Origin: Doryteuthis pealeii | Lineage: Eukaryota; Mollusca; Cephalopoda; Myopsida; Loliginidae | Length of the DNA: 64,000 nucleotides | Reading direction: 5' to 3' | NCBI GenBank assembly: GCA_023376005.1 | Contig: CM042160.1 | Coordinates: forward strand, 87,803,805 to 87,867,804 | Shown: positions 21,740 to 32,239 of the stretch, in pieces | Position numbering within the stretch: the stretch's first letter is position 1 | Layout: each line of letters opens with the position of its first letter | Notes under the pieces: model-generated | What the model was told of the DNA's origin: nothing | The model's database searches: none | What the model saw: only the letters and a program-made list of their open reading frames with translations | Translations under genes and position numbers: made by a program

Positions 21740-22589
21740 CTATTAAGAAAGACAAAATAAATATTTTTTATTGCATTTGAGATATTATTTTTTCAAATGT
21801 ATGGTTTGTTGAATTTTAAACCATGTCAACCTTTGGGGTATTCAAATATTTTTATTTTTTAAACTCAAATTTTTGAACACATTTTTTAAAAACACATTTT
21901 TTTTCTATTTAACCAATTATTTTTCAAAGGTTTGGTTTGTTGGATTTTAACTCTTAACGTCCTATACCACCTCATTCCACCTGGCCGGAAGTCACATTCA
22001 TTTTCCTAATCTGCACAAAACGATAGCCTTTGTTTGAATGTAATATTAAACATATTTAGAAGTCTTTGATTTACGGGATATAACAGTTAACTTTTAATGA
22101 AACGGCTATTTTTACCTATTTTTGATAAATGGTTATAGGAACTGGTCTCTGGTTATGGGAACTGGTCTCTGGACTTAGAAAATTCTAACAGGATGTTAAG
22201 AGCATGTCAACCTTTGGTGTAGTCAAAATTTTTTATTTTTCAAACTCAATTTTTCAAACACATTTTTTAAAAATCCATTTTTTTCTATTTAACCCAGAGA
22301 TTTTTTTTCAAAGAAAGATAAGACAATAAGCAAACATTAAATAATCTTTTTATTACTTCTTAGCGTTCTTCTATTCCTCTGATGCCTGCCTTTGTCTTGT
22401 GCAGTATTCGTATTTGATAATCTATATCCAGCCATTTATGATCGGAACTAAACTAGTTGATGTATATTTGATTGTTTCAATAATATACTTTTTGTACATT
22501 ACAGGATGTGTATATTGTTCCCAGACCTCCTGAGAAATAGTAATTGATTTCCACCCCTTGTTGTTTAAAACTTTCATGTTCTTTGAACA

Positions 22590-23177
22590 CCTTGTGACTC
22601 TTATGTGGTTTGAGATGGAAACTTTGTTCTTTCCTTGATTTTGAAAAGGTCCAAAAGATTCAAGGTAATATCAATCCTTTGAAAGTCTCTCCAGCAAACG
22701 AAATGCAATTCCTTTCCCAACCGAACACGCCACTCTCACTTCAAATAGCAGTCGTCAGATTTCACTTGCCGTCCAAACACTTTCTTCCTCACTCGCCCTG
22801 TCAGCGACAGTCCGTCTTTATTTCTGCTTGTTTGGATGCGCTTATGCAAATTCAGATATACTTGAAAATTGTCCACCAGCTTCTCTTTCTCTTTCTCTTC
22901 TCTCTCTCGACACTGTTACTGAAGAACAAAAATGCAGTCTGCCGTTCAGGCCAAAATAGGTCGCTTTTATAGCCAAATAAAAGTTGCATTGCACCATGGG
23001 TAGTCACCTATAATGCCTCGCAACCTCTATAAAAAGTCCATTCTGCCCATTCAGAGTGGGCATAATGGCGTACCACATTCCTTCTTCCCCCAACCACATT
23101 CCTTTCCTTGCCAGGGACAGTTTCGAAGGCCAGGCATCTAGGACGCTTTGTGTCAGGTAAGTTCGACTCATTACTAC
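22590..23177 (-). repeat. Solo LTR (probable)
   Basis: On the minus strand it starts TGTAGTAATGAG and ends GAGTCACA. It contains a TATA box (GGCTATAAAAGC) and downstream AATAAA (AGAAATAAAGACGG), the promoter-then-polyA arrangement of an LTR. It is GC-richer than its surroundings. No target duplication is clear, so the ends are approximate. It lies inside the syntaxin intron in the same orientation as the gene. Confidence 0.55.
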
Positions 23178-23384
23178 AGTGGTATAATTAAATGTTATAT
23201 AGTATTAATTAACTTGTCTTTTTCCCTACCGAATATTCTGTGTTAGGTTACCCTCTTTTAGATAACCTAATGAATTATAAGAAACTGGGGTTAATTAGGA
23301 GTTAACACCTTGCTAATCATTATAATACTTTCAATTTTAATTAACTTTTGAAAAGTGCAAAGATATTGATTCTTTATCACTTAC

Positions 23385-23457
23385 CAATTCCTTCTCCCTG
23401 TTCATGCACCAAGACTCCAAGTTCCTTGAATATTTGGTTCACGTCTTTAATATCACT
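23385..23457 (-). CDS. Syntaxin-7/12-like exon: N-terminal half of SNARE motif with zero-layer Gln
   Basis: The acceptor CTCTTCCAG and donor ATTG|GTAAG bound 73 bp in phase 0/1. It encodes SDIKDVNQIFKELGV then HEQGEGI. The Gln in HEQGE is the zero-layer glutamine that defines Qa-SNAREs. Together with exon 21657-21739 it forms the complete SNARE helix that pairs with partner SNAREs on endosomal membranes. Confidence 0.93.
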
Positions 23458-23645
23458 CTGGAAGAGAGAAAGGAAAATAAAATAAACTACCCTTTTGGAA
23501 TTGGTAGAAAATCTCACAGCAATGGCTGTGAAAATATTTAGTTTTAGATTAAAGAAATTTATAGCAAGAGCTAAATTAGAAGACCCCCGCCCCCACCCCC
23601 AAAAAAAAAAGACATCCCCAGGTTCTTAAAAAAAAAAAGACAAAC

Positions 23646-23736
23646 CTCTAACTTTCTAATGGCTTCTTCCCTTTCATGAATTAATTCAAGGTCGACATCT
23701 TCTTCCATTTGTAACACTTGTCTGGTTTGGGAAAAT
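23646..23736 (-). CDS. Syntaxin-7/12-like exon: linker and start of t-SNARE homology
   Basis: The acceptor GTGATTTCAG and donor GAG|GTTTGT bound 91 bp. It encodes an acidic linker (MEEDVDLEL) followed by IHEREEAIRKLE, which directly precedes the SNARE helix and closely matches the IHERE..IRQLE block of syntaxin-7/12. Phase: the first base completes a Gly codon from exon 29063-29112. Confidence 0.92.
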
Positions 23737-23754
23737 CTGAAATCACAGAAAAAA

Positions 23755-24050
23755 AAATATAATAAAATAAAAATTTCTAAATAAAAAAAAAATAAATAAA
23801 TAAATAAAAATAAATAAATAAATAAAATAAAAAATTTCTAAAAAAAAATAAAAAAAAAAAAAAAATAAAAAAAAAAAAAAAAAAAAAAAATAAAAAAATT
23901 TCTAAATAACAAAAAAAAAAAATAAATAAAATAAAATTTCTAAATAAAAAAAATAAATAAAAATAAATAAAAATTTCTAAAAAAAAAAAAAAAATAATAA
24001 TAATAATAAAATAAATAAAAATAAAATTTTCAAAAAAACAAAACATAAAA
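23755..24050. repeat. (AAATA)n / A-rich low complexity
   Basis: Interspersed AAATTTCTAAA words and A runs; its 97-aa ORF is an artefact. Confidence 0.85.
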
Positions 24051-24074
24051 CAAACCCATGAAATTATCATTATT

Positions 24075-24270
24075 TACAAATCCAGGGCACCCAGTGAGGA
24101 TCGAACTCAGTAGTAATTAGTCTGTGAGACTAACTTGCTAACAATTGAAGAGTTTATTTATTAAGTATGGCTTAGTTTTGGTACAAGGCCAGAAGTATGA
24201 GACACCCAGTGAGAATCAAACTCACTAACAATGGTCTGTTAATCCAGCTTGCTAACCATTACACTATGGG
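24075..24270 (-). repeat. Two tRNA-derived heads in tandem
   Basis: Minus-strand segments at 24196-24270 (AGTGTAATGGTTAGCAAGC ... GAGTTTGATTCTCACTGGG) and 24075-24145 (GTTAGTCTCACAGAC ... GAGTTCGATCCTCACTGGG) have A- and B-box-like blocks and a shared CACTGGGTG end. Confidence 0.5.
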
Positions 24271-24490
24271 AAGTCATTGTTGGCATCTTTCCGTCTATTG
24301 AAGACGATGGCGTAGTGTCCACTTTTTCTTCTTCTTTCTGCAACTGCGTGAGTGGCTGAACAGACCAATTTTTGAATGGCAATCTCTGGTGCAGTGATGG
24401 CAAACAAATGGTGATGGTGATGCTGTTGTCTCTCCTTCCTTATGACTCTTTTCTGCAGCGGCTTCTTTCCTCTCTTTTTCACTCACTTTT
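24250..24490 (-). pseudogene. LINE C-terminal zinc-finger fragment
   Basis: The minus frame from 24486 gives a Lys/Glu-rich stretch followed by FVCHHCTRDCHSKIGLFSHS and a final Cys. This CxxC...H...C finger ends many metazoan LINE polyproteins. Another frame continues into a SIDGRKDAN-like end, so the fragment is frameshifted. The upstream module of the same protein type survives at 745-1045. Confidence 0.55.
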
Positions 24491-24842
24491 CGTTCCTTGG
24501 GAAGTGCCCTGCGTGATACTTTAGTTATTTACTAAACTGAGGTTAGTAGTGGAAAGTGATTGAACATAAGAAAATTAGTCTGAAATAAATATAGTATTTA
24601 CCTTGCATCCCACGTATGCATGTCAGGCACAAGGCCCTATCAATGTGAGACCATCCACAAAACGAGGCTCATGGGATGCATGGATCCTGTCTGCATTCCA
24701 TCTCAAGAAGGGGCACTAAACCCAACCCTGCTCCTTTAAGGGGGCAGGTATTGCCGGGGGGGGGGGATCATACCATTAATTAACAACACAGGCACTGAAG
24801 GCTTATGTTATTAATGAAATGAATATAGGTTTGGTGGTAATC

Positions 24843-25014
24843 CGAACATTAGCTACATAAATGCGAGTAACCTCTCCTTGTTTCTTTCACTTTGAGGAAG
24901 CTGTCTGTTTTTGTGGGCCATTTTCATTTGGCCGACCAAAACACACCACTTCCTCAAAGTGGAAGAAACAAGGGGAGGTTACTCTCATTTATGTAGCTAA
25001 TGTTCAGATTACTG
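24843..25014. mobile_element. MITE family 1, short derivative
   Basis: TAATCCGAACATTAGCTACA and its inverse end bound only ~170 bp, nearly all inverted repeat. It is a deletion derivative of 355-726. Confidence 0.75.
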
Positions 25015-25094
25015 GTTTGGTTTGGTTACTTTGTTTAATCAACATTCAAGGAGTATTTAAAGCCAAAGCCATCTTTGTAAAATAACAGTAGTAA

Positions 25095-25290
25095 AGTAGG
25101 TGAAGTGGCCTATTGTCGGTATCAGCCGGAGAGCAAGTGAGTCTATCTCTTTTCAATAGTGTTAGACCAGGGAGATTGTTTTTGCATCTGAGGTGGAGCA
25201 CCATCTTCCTAAAGATCCAAGCTGTGCTACTCATTACTGAGTTGACGAGAGCCGGTATCAAACCTGGATCCTTGTAGTCCTGAGGTGAAC
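25095..25290 (-). repeat. SINE family A
   Basis: Reverse orientation: tail GGCCTATTGTCGGTATCAGC, AGACCAGGGAGATTG, then head with GAGCCGGTATCAAACCTGGA. No clear target duplication. Confidence 0.75.
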
Positions 25291-25374
25291 TAGTTGGTGA
25301 TGAGGGAGGGGAGGTTTCATACGTTTTAAGGGCATTAGTTCAAAAGTAAACGTAATAGTATGACTTGAATTAAA

Positions 25375-25435
25375 ACTCGCTTACTTCGATGTTGCAGTCC
25401 AGCATGTTCATCACTAGACCATGGCAGCTCCCCAT
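25375..25435 (-). repeat. SINE family E, tRNA-like head
   Basis: Minus strand GCCATGGTCTAGTGATGAAC and GCGAGTTTTAATTCAAG resemble A and B boxes. Related heads are at 33160-33215 and 36010-36065. Confidence 0.45.
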
Positions 25436-25479
25436 GAAGTAATACTTACATTGTTTATTTCATATGAAACATAACACAA

Positions 25480-26940
25480 CATATATATATATATATATAC
25501 ACACACACGAGGAAAAATGAGTAAAGAAAAGAAATGTAGATGGATAAAAAATGAATTTAATCAATATCACTTTAATCGATATCACTTACACATGTGTTTT
25601 GGTCAGTTTATCAAAATGTATACGGATTACGCTATTATTATTATTAAAATAATCAGATGAAATTGAGATAATAATAATAGGAAAAATGTAAAAATATTCC
25701 GTACACAGAAAGATTTTTTACGACCTTCATCAGAGTGAATTTTATTTTTTGAGTAGAGAAAAATCTGTTGGAGACAAAACAGAATTTTAAAAATGTTCGA
25801 AAAAAGAATATTTTTTAAAATCATTTTTGGAACGCAGAGACCGTTATAAAAATTTGAAAGTTTTGGTGGATGGATACAGTTTGTATTGCAAAGAATAAAA
25901 TGTTATTAATATTCCAAAGCGTGTTGATAAGTGAATGAAGCGTGTTTACCAATGTTATTGTTGGAAAAAACGGTGAAACATTTAAAAGAGTTCTCCATTT
26001 AAAAATGAGCGAATGGGTTAAGCATGTTTGTTATTTTGTGGAATATTGTGTTATATAATAAATTTGAAATTAATTAATGAATTATCAAATAATGTGATGT
26101 GGTGATATTATTTACATTAAATAAATGTTTGGAAGAACTGGCATAATGATCTCAATTTTTGAGATTATTTAAGGTGGAAGTTAATAAAAGTAGGGAAAAA
26201 ATTATGATAAATAAAAAGAATTTAAGTATTAAATTTATGAAAATTTTTTAAAGAAATTAATGTAGATAAAGGTATATAATTAAAGTTGTTAATAGTTATA
26301 AGTTGAAAGAAATAAAATAAAATAATGTAGTTAAGAAATAGAAGTAAATAGTTATAAAATTGATGGGCTTGTTGTCACTTGTTTTTTGTTTTATTATTTA
26401 TTAAGTGGTATATGTTGATATAGTTTAAGAAAAATGATGTAGAGAATGGAATATAACTATAGTGGTAGATAGTTATATATAGAAAGAAAGACAATTATAG
26501 TTAATCAATTATTGAAGTAAATATTTGATATTAATTTATATTTTTAGTTTAGTAAAAGGGGCAAGTTGTATTTATGTGAAGAAAAACAAGAAAGTGAAGT
26601 AGAAATAAAGTAATTATAATAATATATTAGTGGTTGATAGTTATATAATGTAAAAAATTTCACACACCCCTCCTTATACCCCGTAACTCTCAGTAGATTC
26701 GCCCCTTCCCTTTCTCCAGACCACAGAGAATAAATTTTGGTTTGTTTTTACGCTTGACTAAAATTGAAATCATGCTTTAAAATAGATTTTTTAAATTACT
26801 TTAATTATTAATTTATAGAGTCAAATTCGGAATACATGTCTGATTTTAACATGATTATTAAACTTACTTTAAAAATATTTCATGTTGGGTAAAAAAAATA
26901 GTTACATATTTAAATATTATGGAATTCAAATAAGCAAACA
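25480..26940. other. AT-rich intronic sequence, no gene recognised
   Basis: (AT)n(AC)n at 25482-25508, otherwise A/T-rich DNA without ORFs or clear repeats. Confidence 0.6.
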
Positions 26941-26944
26941 TTGA

Positions 26945-27500
26945 CTACCCCACCGTTTAAGTGAAAGTTTTCTTCGGGCTTTTACAGTTTAACTGCAGTC
27001 TATGAATTAACATTTTGCGAATTTGGTTACAGTTTTAGGGGATTAAGGTTGTTATTAATTACGTATTGCTTAAAAAAATAAACAACAAAAAACTCAAATT
27101 ACTATACATTTAATGTTGAAAAATATTTTTTAAACTAAGTTTAATTGAAATTATACATTGCAATACTAACACAAACAACTGTCTCAATAATAGATTCAAT
27201 AATTAATTTCAATGGTTAATTAAATGTATAGTAATTTGTTTTTTTTGTTGTTTATTTTTTAAAGCAGTACGTAATTAAAAACAACCTTAATCCCCTAAAA
27301 CTGTAACCCAATTCGCAAAATGTTAATTCATAGAATGTAGGGCTGACTTCTGATTTAGGTTGGAAAATTAAAACGGAAAGTTTCTTGCTGGTGCCCAATG
27401 ACAGTTTAACTACAGTCTATGAATTAACATTTTGAGAATTGGGTTACGGTTTTAGGGGATTAAGGTTGTTTTTAATTACGTATGGCTTAAAAAAAAAAAA
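26945..27500. mobile_element. Foldback MITE family 3 with an extra third arm
   Basis: An arm with ATGAATTAACATTTTG, GGTTACAGTTTTAGGGGATT and AAGGTTGTT...TTACGTAT runs inward from about 26985, is inverted at about 27215-27340, and appears a third time at 27400-27490. No ORF. Confidence 0.7.
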
Positions 27501-27571
27501 CTGTGTTTAGTCTTTTTATTTATGCAGAAAATAGTATCAATCAAATATATACCACACCGATATTACAGTAT

Positions 27572-27920
27572 GAATAATACAAATAATTGTTATCTTTGCG
27601 GAGTTCCGTCCTGGCCTCTTGCCTCAAAAACTGCTTGCCGGTGACTGTTGAAAAAAAAAAAAAAACACCAGCTACGATTGAAGTCCGTAGCGGAAGCGGC
27701 ATAAAAAAACCAAAAATAACTAGGGTTTAGGTTTAGGATAGGGGTTGGGGTTTAGGTTTAGTTTAATTGAAAAAAAAAATAATTTGGACTCTGTTTTTTC
27801 TGAGTCACCCTGTATACAGGGTGACCCAGAAAAAACAGAATCCACAAACTTTGTAATAAAACAGTTAATTTTAACTAGGGGGGTTTAGGGTTAGGGTTGG
27901 GTTTTCAGTGGAAAGTTGGT

Positions 27921-27953
<33 letters not shown>

Positions 27954-28092
27954 CCAAGCGATACCGCTTCAGATACAGACTTCAATCATAGCTGGTGTTG
28001 TTTTTCCACCAGTCAGCAGCTAGCAGTTTTTGAGGCAGGAAGCCAGGAAGGAACTCCGCAAAGATTACCATTATTTGTATTATTCAGACTAT
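27572..28092. mobile_element. MITE family 4 with nested palindrome and TTAGGG-like words
   Basis: Terminal inverted repeats of ~75 bp (TCTTTGCGGAGTTCCGTCC; GCCTCAAAAACTGCTTGCC) are mirrored at 27995-28092. The interior has two GGGTTTAGG/GGGTTAGGG patches and a perfect palindrome at 27793-27846. The end blocks are related to MITE family 6 (GCCTCAAAAATTGCTACCC). Confidence 0.7.
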
Positions 28093-28400
28093 TGTCCTTG
28101 TCTTCATTGTTATCTGTACAAACTTTCGGTCGATGTGCCCTCCGGCCTTCTTCAGGTATTTCTTGTCGGACTCTGGAATCTTCTTGTAATTGGGAGCCAT
28201 CACGGAACTTTGAACCCAACCCTTTATTCAGTCCACGGGGGTATCCTGTTCTCATTCCACTAACCATAGCTGGGGTACAGGTGTTAAGCTGTGTTAATTA
28301 TTATTCTATGTTACTGCCGCCCCTGACCAGGATTGAACCTGCAGTCTAGAGATAACTGGCATTTAGAACTGTCTTAATCTAACTCCTTTATCTACTAGGA
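28073..28400 (-). repeat. Penelope-type terminal repeat fragment
   Basis: Minus strand: CTGAAGAAGGCCGGAGGGC ... GACCGAAAGTTTGTAC and the flank GAAGACAAGGACAATAGTC. Same family as 45815-46090. The embedded hammerhead-like motif (28116-28159) has a stem II mismatch and GAAAG in place of GAAAC. Confidence 0.55.
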
Positions 28401-28782
28401 TATGTGTTCAATTGAACAATCCAGTGTGAATTTTTTTCAATTGCAAAAGTTACAATTTATTTTGTAAAAACGGATTTTAAGTAGCCTCTTGGCAGGCATC
28501 TTGATCGACGAAAAAAACATTTTAAATATATCAAAAATAAATTATATGTGTAATATTATTTTGCTTTTTTACTGATGCTCATTATGTTACTACTTTTCGA
28601 CTTAGACAAAAATTTGAACTTAAATAATCAATTTTAGTTCGTTTTTAAAATGAAAAGCAAATGATATTTTGGCAGATCCTACTCTTTTCCCTAATCATCT
28701 AGCGAAAGCTTAATGGGTGACCCAACGAGTCACGTTTTGTCTAGTATATATATATATATATGTATGTATATGTATATATACC

Positions 28783-29010
28783 AACCCATCTGCATGAGCA
28801 AGATGTGACACAAGGTCAATATCTTAAGCAAAGTTTAACAGGTTTGAATTCAGAATTTTCCTTCTCCTAGACTGGCTGCCCTACCAAGGTTAAAGAGCCC
28901 AGTCTGCTCTAATATTTACCCATAACTGGAGGGAGAATAATTATATTCATACCTTTCCCAAGATTATTAGCCCTATGTGAAATGCATTGTCCAGCATTTA
29001 AACTTGTTTC
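28783..29010 (-). repeat. SINE family B
   Basis: Reverse orientation with ATGTGACACAAGGTCAAT, CTTCTCCTAGACTGG, TTTACCCATAACTGGAGG and TGTGAAATGCA. Confidence 0.75.
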
Positions 29011-29062
29011 ACAGTGTACAATTCTTAGCACAGCATGCCTAACAATAGAAATAATGCCTTAC

Positions 29063-29112
29063 CCAGGACTCACTAAATGGTCATCACTTTTTTTCTCCTC
29101 CTCTTCAAAAGC
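29063..29112 (-). CDS. Syntaxin-7/12-like exon: short acidic linker
   Basis: The acceptor CCTTTTTCAG and donor CCTGG|GTAAGG bound 50 bp. It encodes AFEEEEKKSDDHLVSP plus two bases of Gly. Low sequence conservation is expected here: this is the flexible loop between the Habc domain and the SNARE motif. Phases fit both neighbours. Confidence 0.85.
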
Positions 29113-29424
29113 CTGAAAAAGGCACAAAAAAAGAGAAACAAAAAAGGACAATTATTTGACTTATAACAAGAGATCTATCATGTTATATTGTTGGGTTCAT
29201 TCATCATTACATCTTTTGTAGCGTACAACATTTTTTGAAAACAATTTGAATTCTCCTTATGACGGCCAACGACTGAAAATGGTAGTAGTTAAGAAATATT
29301 AAAAGTAATAGGATTCTAGTAATTGGTAATTTGCTTGAAGCATTGTTAATTATGTTATTTTATATTAATGATTTGAAGGCCAATACAATGCACATAAAAA
29401 ATAAAAACAAAAAGATCTTTTTTT

Positions 29425-29463
29425 GTCTTATCGATTTCAAAGTAAACCTTTATCTTCAGAGAC
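29425..29463 (-). ncRNA. Hammerhead-like ribozyme motif, intact core
   Basis: Minus order: stem I GTCT, CTGAAGA, extra T, stem II AAAG-GTTTA-CTTT, GAAA, palindromic ATCGAT, A17, stem I AGAC. All pairs are kept although the loop differs from 10519-10555, so stems are conserved across copies. Confidence 0.55.
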
Positions 29464-29836
29464 GATTTTCAGAAATGGACGCGTTTTTTTTGTCGTTCCA
29501 CATAATAAATAGTACATAATATGTATACTTTACTATATACCGTATTAAATTACACGTTCCTCATAGTATATAGTGCATATTATGTATATTTTTTTTACTA
29601 TATATATATATATATATATCAAATAAATAAGAATTAAATAATACATAAATACATATATATATATAAATAGATGAAATAATAAAATTGAAATTGAATGAAC
29701 AACGGCTATTATGACTATCACGACCTTCCGCGTGGTGTTTATAAAAAAAGAACACCACGAGACGCGTGTTTATAACATTAATAAAAAATAAAAAAATAAG
29801 GACAAAAAAAAAAAAACGTGTCCATTTCCGAAAATC

Positions 29837-29875
29837 ATCTCTGAAGATAAAGGTTTACTTTAAAATCGATAAGAC
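29837..29875 (+). ncRNA. Hammerhead-like motif, core-mutated copy
   Basis: The inverted partner of 29425-29463 has AAAA for GAAA and one stem I mismatch; probably inactive. Confidence 0.4.
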
Positions 29876-29924
29876 AAAAAAGATCTTTTTGTTTTTATTT
29901 TTTATGTGCATTGTATTGGCCTTC

Positions 29925-30647
29925 AAATCATTAATATATAATAATAGGATTCTGTTTATTTATCTTTATATAAAGTAAATTACATTTTTCGTTTTTATGA
30001 TTTGAAGAATGAATTCAGTATTCATATTTATCTTTAGTCAAGAAAGTTTTAAAAGACAACTTTACATTACGGTAACATTTGAATACAAACCAATAATTTT
30101 TGGTTACTTGGATGTTGGATTTTAAACCTCATCTTATAAAAATAGATTTTAAATCATTAATATATAATAATAGGATTCTGTTTATTTATCTTTATATAAG
30201 TAAAAAAAGTAAGTAAAGTCGACGGGGCGGCCTAAAGTCGGTATCAGCCAGTCAGCGAGGGAGTCTATCCCCTTTTCAATAGCGCTAGACCAAGGAGATT
30301 GTTTTTAGCACCTGAGGTGAAGCGCCACACCTACCATCAGCTCCTTACTTTACCGCACAGATCCCTGTGCTACTCATACGCTGAGTTGGCGAGGACCGGT
30401 ATCGCACTAGGAACCTTGTGGTTTCTAGCTGAACGCTCTACCGACTGAGCTAACCTGGCCTCTTTATATAAAGTAAATTACATTTTTCGTTTTTATGATT
30501 TGAAGAATGAATTCAGTATTCATATTTATCTTTAGTCAAGAAAGTTTTAAAAGACAACTTTACATTACGGTAACATTTGAATACAAACCAATAATTTTTG
30601 GTTACTTGGATGTTGGATTTTAAACCTCATCTTATAAAAATAGATTT
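29925..30647. repeat. 226-bp tandem duplication, second copy split by a SINE
   Basis: 29925-30150 is repeated almost perfectly as 30151-30200 plus 30461-30647. The SINE at 30201-30460 sits inside the second copy, flanked by TCTTTATATAA on both sides. Confidence 0.9.
30201..30460 (-). repeat. SINE family A, full length with target duplication
   Basis: Minus-oriented: head GGTTAGCTCAGTCGGTAGAG, B-box-like region near 30400, body, tail ending CGACTTTACTTAC and T/A-rich end. An 11-bp TCTTTATATAA flanks both sides, consistent with LINE-mediated insertion. Confidence 0.88.
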
Positions 30648-30765
30648 GGCTTGAAGAAACTAAAATTAATTTACTGGTTACAATAAAAATAAAATCAAAA
30701 AATGCTATAAGTGTAATTGATGAAAATAATAAAAATAAGAATAAAAAACTTTTTTAAATACTAAC

Positions 30766-30909
30766 TGCTACACCATAGCCGGAGTGTGCCCGAGCACGTG
30801 ATACACTCGCTCGTTCTTTTTCAGCAGCAGTTCGCTGAACAGTCTGGAAATTGTTCAGGGCATCACTGAATTCTGTGCGAAGCCGTTCATTTTGCATTTT
30901 ACGTTGCCG
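30766..30909 (-). CDS. Syntaxin-7/12-like exon: Habc helix c
   Basis: The acceptor TTATATTTCAG precedes CGG CAA CGT. The donor is GCA|GTTAGT (alternatively GGT|GTAGCA, two codons shorter). 144 bp, phase 0/0. It encodes RQRKMQNERLRTEFSDALNN then FQTVQRTAAEKER, matching the RQRKIQ.DRL...F...L..FQ.VQR.AAE.E block of syntaxin-7/12. This is the third Habc helix, which regulates SNARE assembly. Confidence 0.93.
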
Positions 30910-31479
30910 CTGAAATATAAAAAAATAAAATAAATAAATAAAAATAAAAAGAGATGTATAAACCATTATTCAGTTGATATACAGAGAAAAAAATAAAAAA
31001 TAAAAAAAAACAATTTTCATACTTAGACTGTGGATTAAAAATCTATATTCATTTGTCTATAAAATAAAGTATTTTTAACATTCTCTCTAATCTTAGAGTA
31101 TTTTATTTTGAGAATTACTTCTTTTGTTCCTTCTGGAATCAGCCATCTTTACAGAGTAGAATTATTCTTTTTAATGTAAAATAAAACAGTTTTCAAACCA
31201 GTACTTTTCAAAAATTCAACCCTGTTTTGGAACTTCCTTCAGGTGGGCATCATTGTCACCCAAAGCATTGGGAGCATATATACTAAAAATGCCATAACAA
31301 GATGACAACTACTTCAGTTTCAGTGTTCTTCTGAAAAAGAGATTTTATCTTGAAATATTAATATTAAGAATAAATCACAGGTTAACAAACAACACCATTG
31401 TTACCTTATTATTTTTTCTTTACACCTGCATTGTGATGGCCTTCAAAATCAACCTCCAAACCAATATATATATATATAT

Positions 31480-31745
31480 ATTATTTATTTATTTTACAAT
31501 GTTTCATAGATCAATGTTCATTATCAACGACCGCGGTTTCATGCTAAAGCAATCATCAGGTTGAGGAGCAAATCCAATGGTGTTTGTTGGGGTTCTTTAC
31601 TCAATGTCACATTTAGGATTGTAAAATCCTAAATGTGACATTGAGTAAAGACCCCACAAACACCATTGGATCTTGCTCCTCAACCTTGATTGCTTTTAGC
31701 ATGAAGCGGTCGTTGATAATGAACATTGATCTTGAAACATTGTAA
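31480..31745. mobile_element. Foldback element (~265 bp) with a hammerhead-like motif
   Basis: Arms with ACAATGTTTCA, ATCAATGTTCATTATCAACG and CCAATGGTGTTTGT meet at a perfect centre (AGGATTGTAAAATCCT). One arm has an intact hammerhead-like core; in the other (31676-31720) CTGATGA and GAAA are both mutated. Confidence 0.75.
31524..31564 (-). ncRNA. Hammerhead-like ribozyme motif
   Basis: Minus order: stem I TCAAC, CTGATGA, T, stem II TGC-TTTA-GCA, T, GAAA, stem III ACC-GC-GGT, C17, stem I GTTGA. Five perfect stem I pairs and C at the cleavage position are typical; stem II is short with flanking unpaired T bases. Confidence 0.5.
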
Positions 31746-31832
31746 AATAAATAAATATTAGCTCTTACAAACTGTGATTGAGCACTGTATTTTCTTTGTT
31801 TCATCGCAAAAGAAATTTTGTTTTTACATATA

Positions 31833-31833
<1 letters not shown>

Positions 31834-31895
<62 letters not shown>
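31834..31895. repeat. (AT)n(AC)n microsatellite
   Basis: AT dinucleotides pass into AC dinucleotides. Confidence 0.95.
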
Positions 31896-31896
<1 letters not shown>

Positions 31897-31985
31897 GATG
31901 TACATAATTTATTATCATTATTTCTTAATTAACTAAGGAATCTGGTACTTAAAAGCAAGTGAAAATAAATGAGTTTTTTTTGTAC

Positions 31986-32085
31986 CTGATCTGAGGCAGA
32001 AGGTGGCTGAGGAAGGTGAGCAAGTTCCTTCAGGAATGATGTCGTCTCCTTTGCCAGCTGATTGGTATAATGCTGAGTTTGGTGT
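31986..32085 (-). CDS. Syntaxin-7/12-like exon: Habc helices a/b region (first confirmed exon)
   Basis: The acceptor TTTACTTACAG and donor CAG|GTACAA bound 100 bp. The first base completes a codon from an unseen exon. It encodes HQTQHYTNQLAKETTSFLKE then LPQPPSASDQ, matching the YTNQLAKET..(Y/F).KE segment that identifies syntaxin-7/12. The preceding part (start codon and first helix, normally ~45-60 residues) was not found between here and the gap at 33953-34008. Confidence 0.92.
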
Positions 32086-32239
32086 CTGTAAGTAAACAAA
32101 AGATTTGACAATTTGTTTTAAATATTTTAGATTTTTAGCAGAAATGATTAAAAAAAAAATCTATCAAAAAATAAAAATGATGAAAGAAAAAGAAAAAAAT
32201 CATACAAATAATATAATTTCTCTATCATGATAAATCTAA

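Larger units (their letters stand above)
29325..29935. mobile_element. Foldback element with hammerhead-like motifs, second copy
   Basis: Arms containing GGCCAATACAATGCACATAA at 29377-29490 and its inverse at 29812-29931 enclose AT-rich filler. Family member of 10395-10610. Confidence 0.7.

Noticed and set aside
22610..22972. 120-aa plus-strand ORF
   Set aside because: It lies antisense within an LTR-like segment with TATA and AATAAA on the other strand; no domain recognised.
25690..25745. Possible further hammerhead (CTGATGAAGGTCGT on the minus strand)
   Set aside because: The second core word reads GGAATATT, not GAAA, and stem II does not close.
27897..28349. 150-aa plus-strand ORF
   Set aside because: Starts in a poly-T tract and runs through a MITE arm and a Penelope-type repeat.
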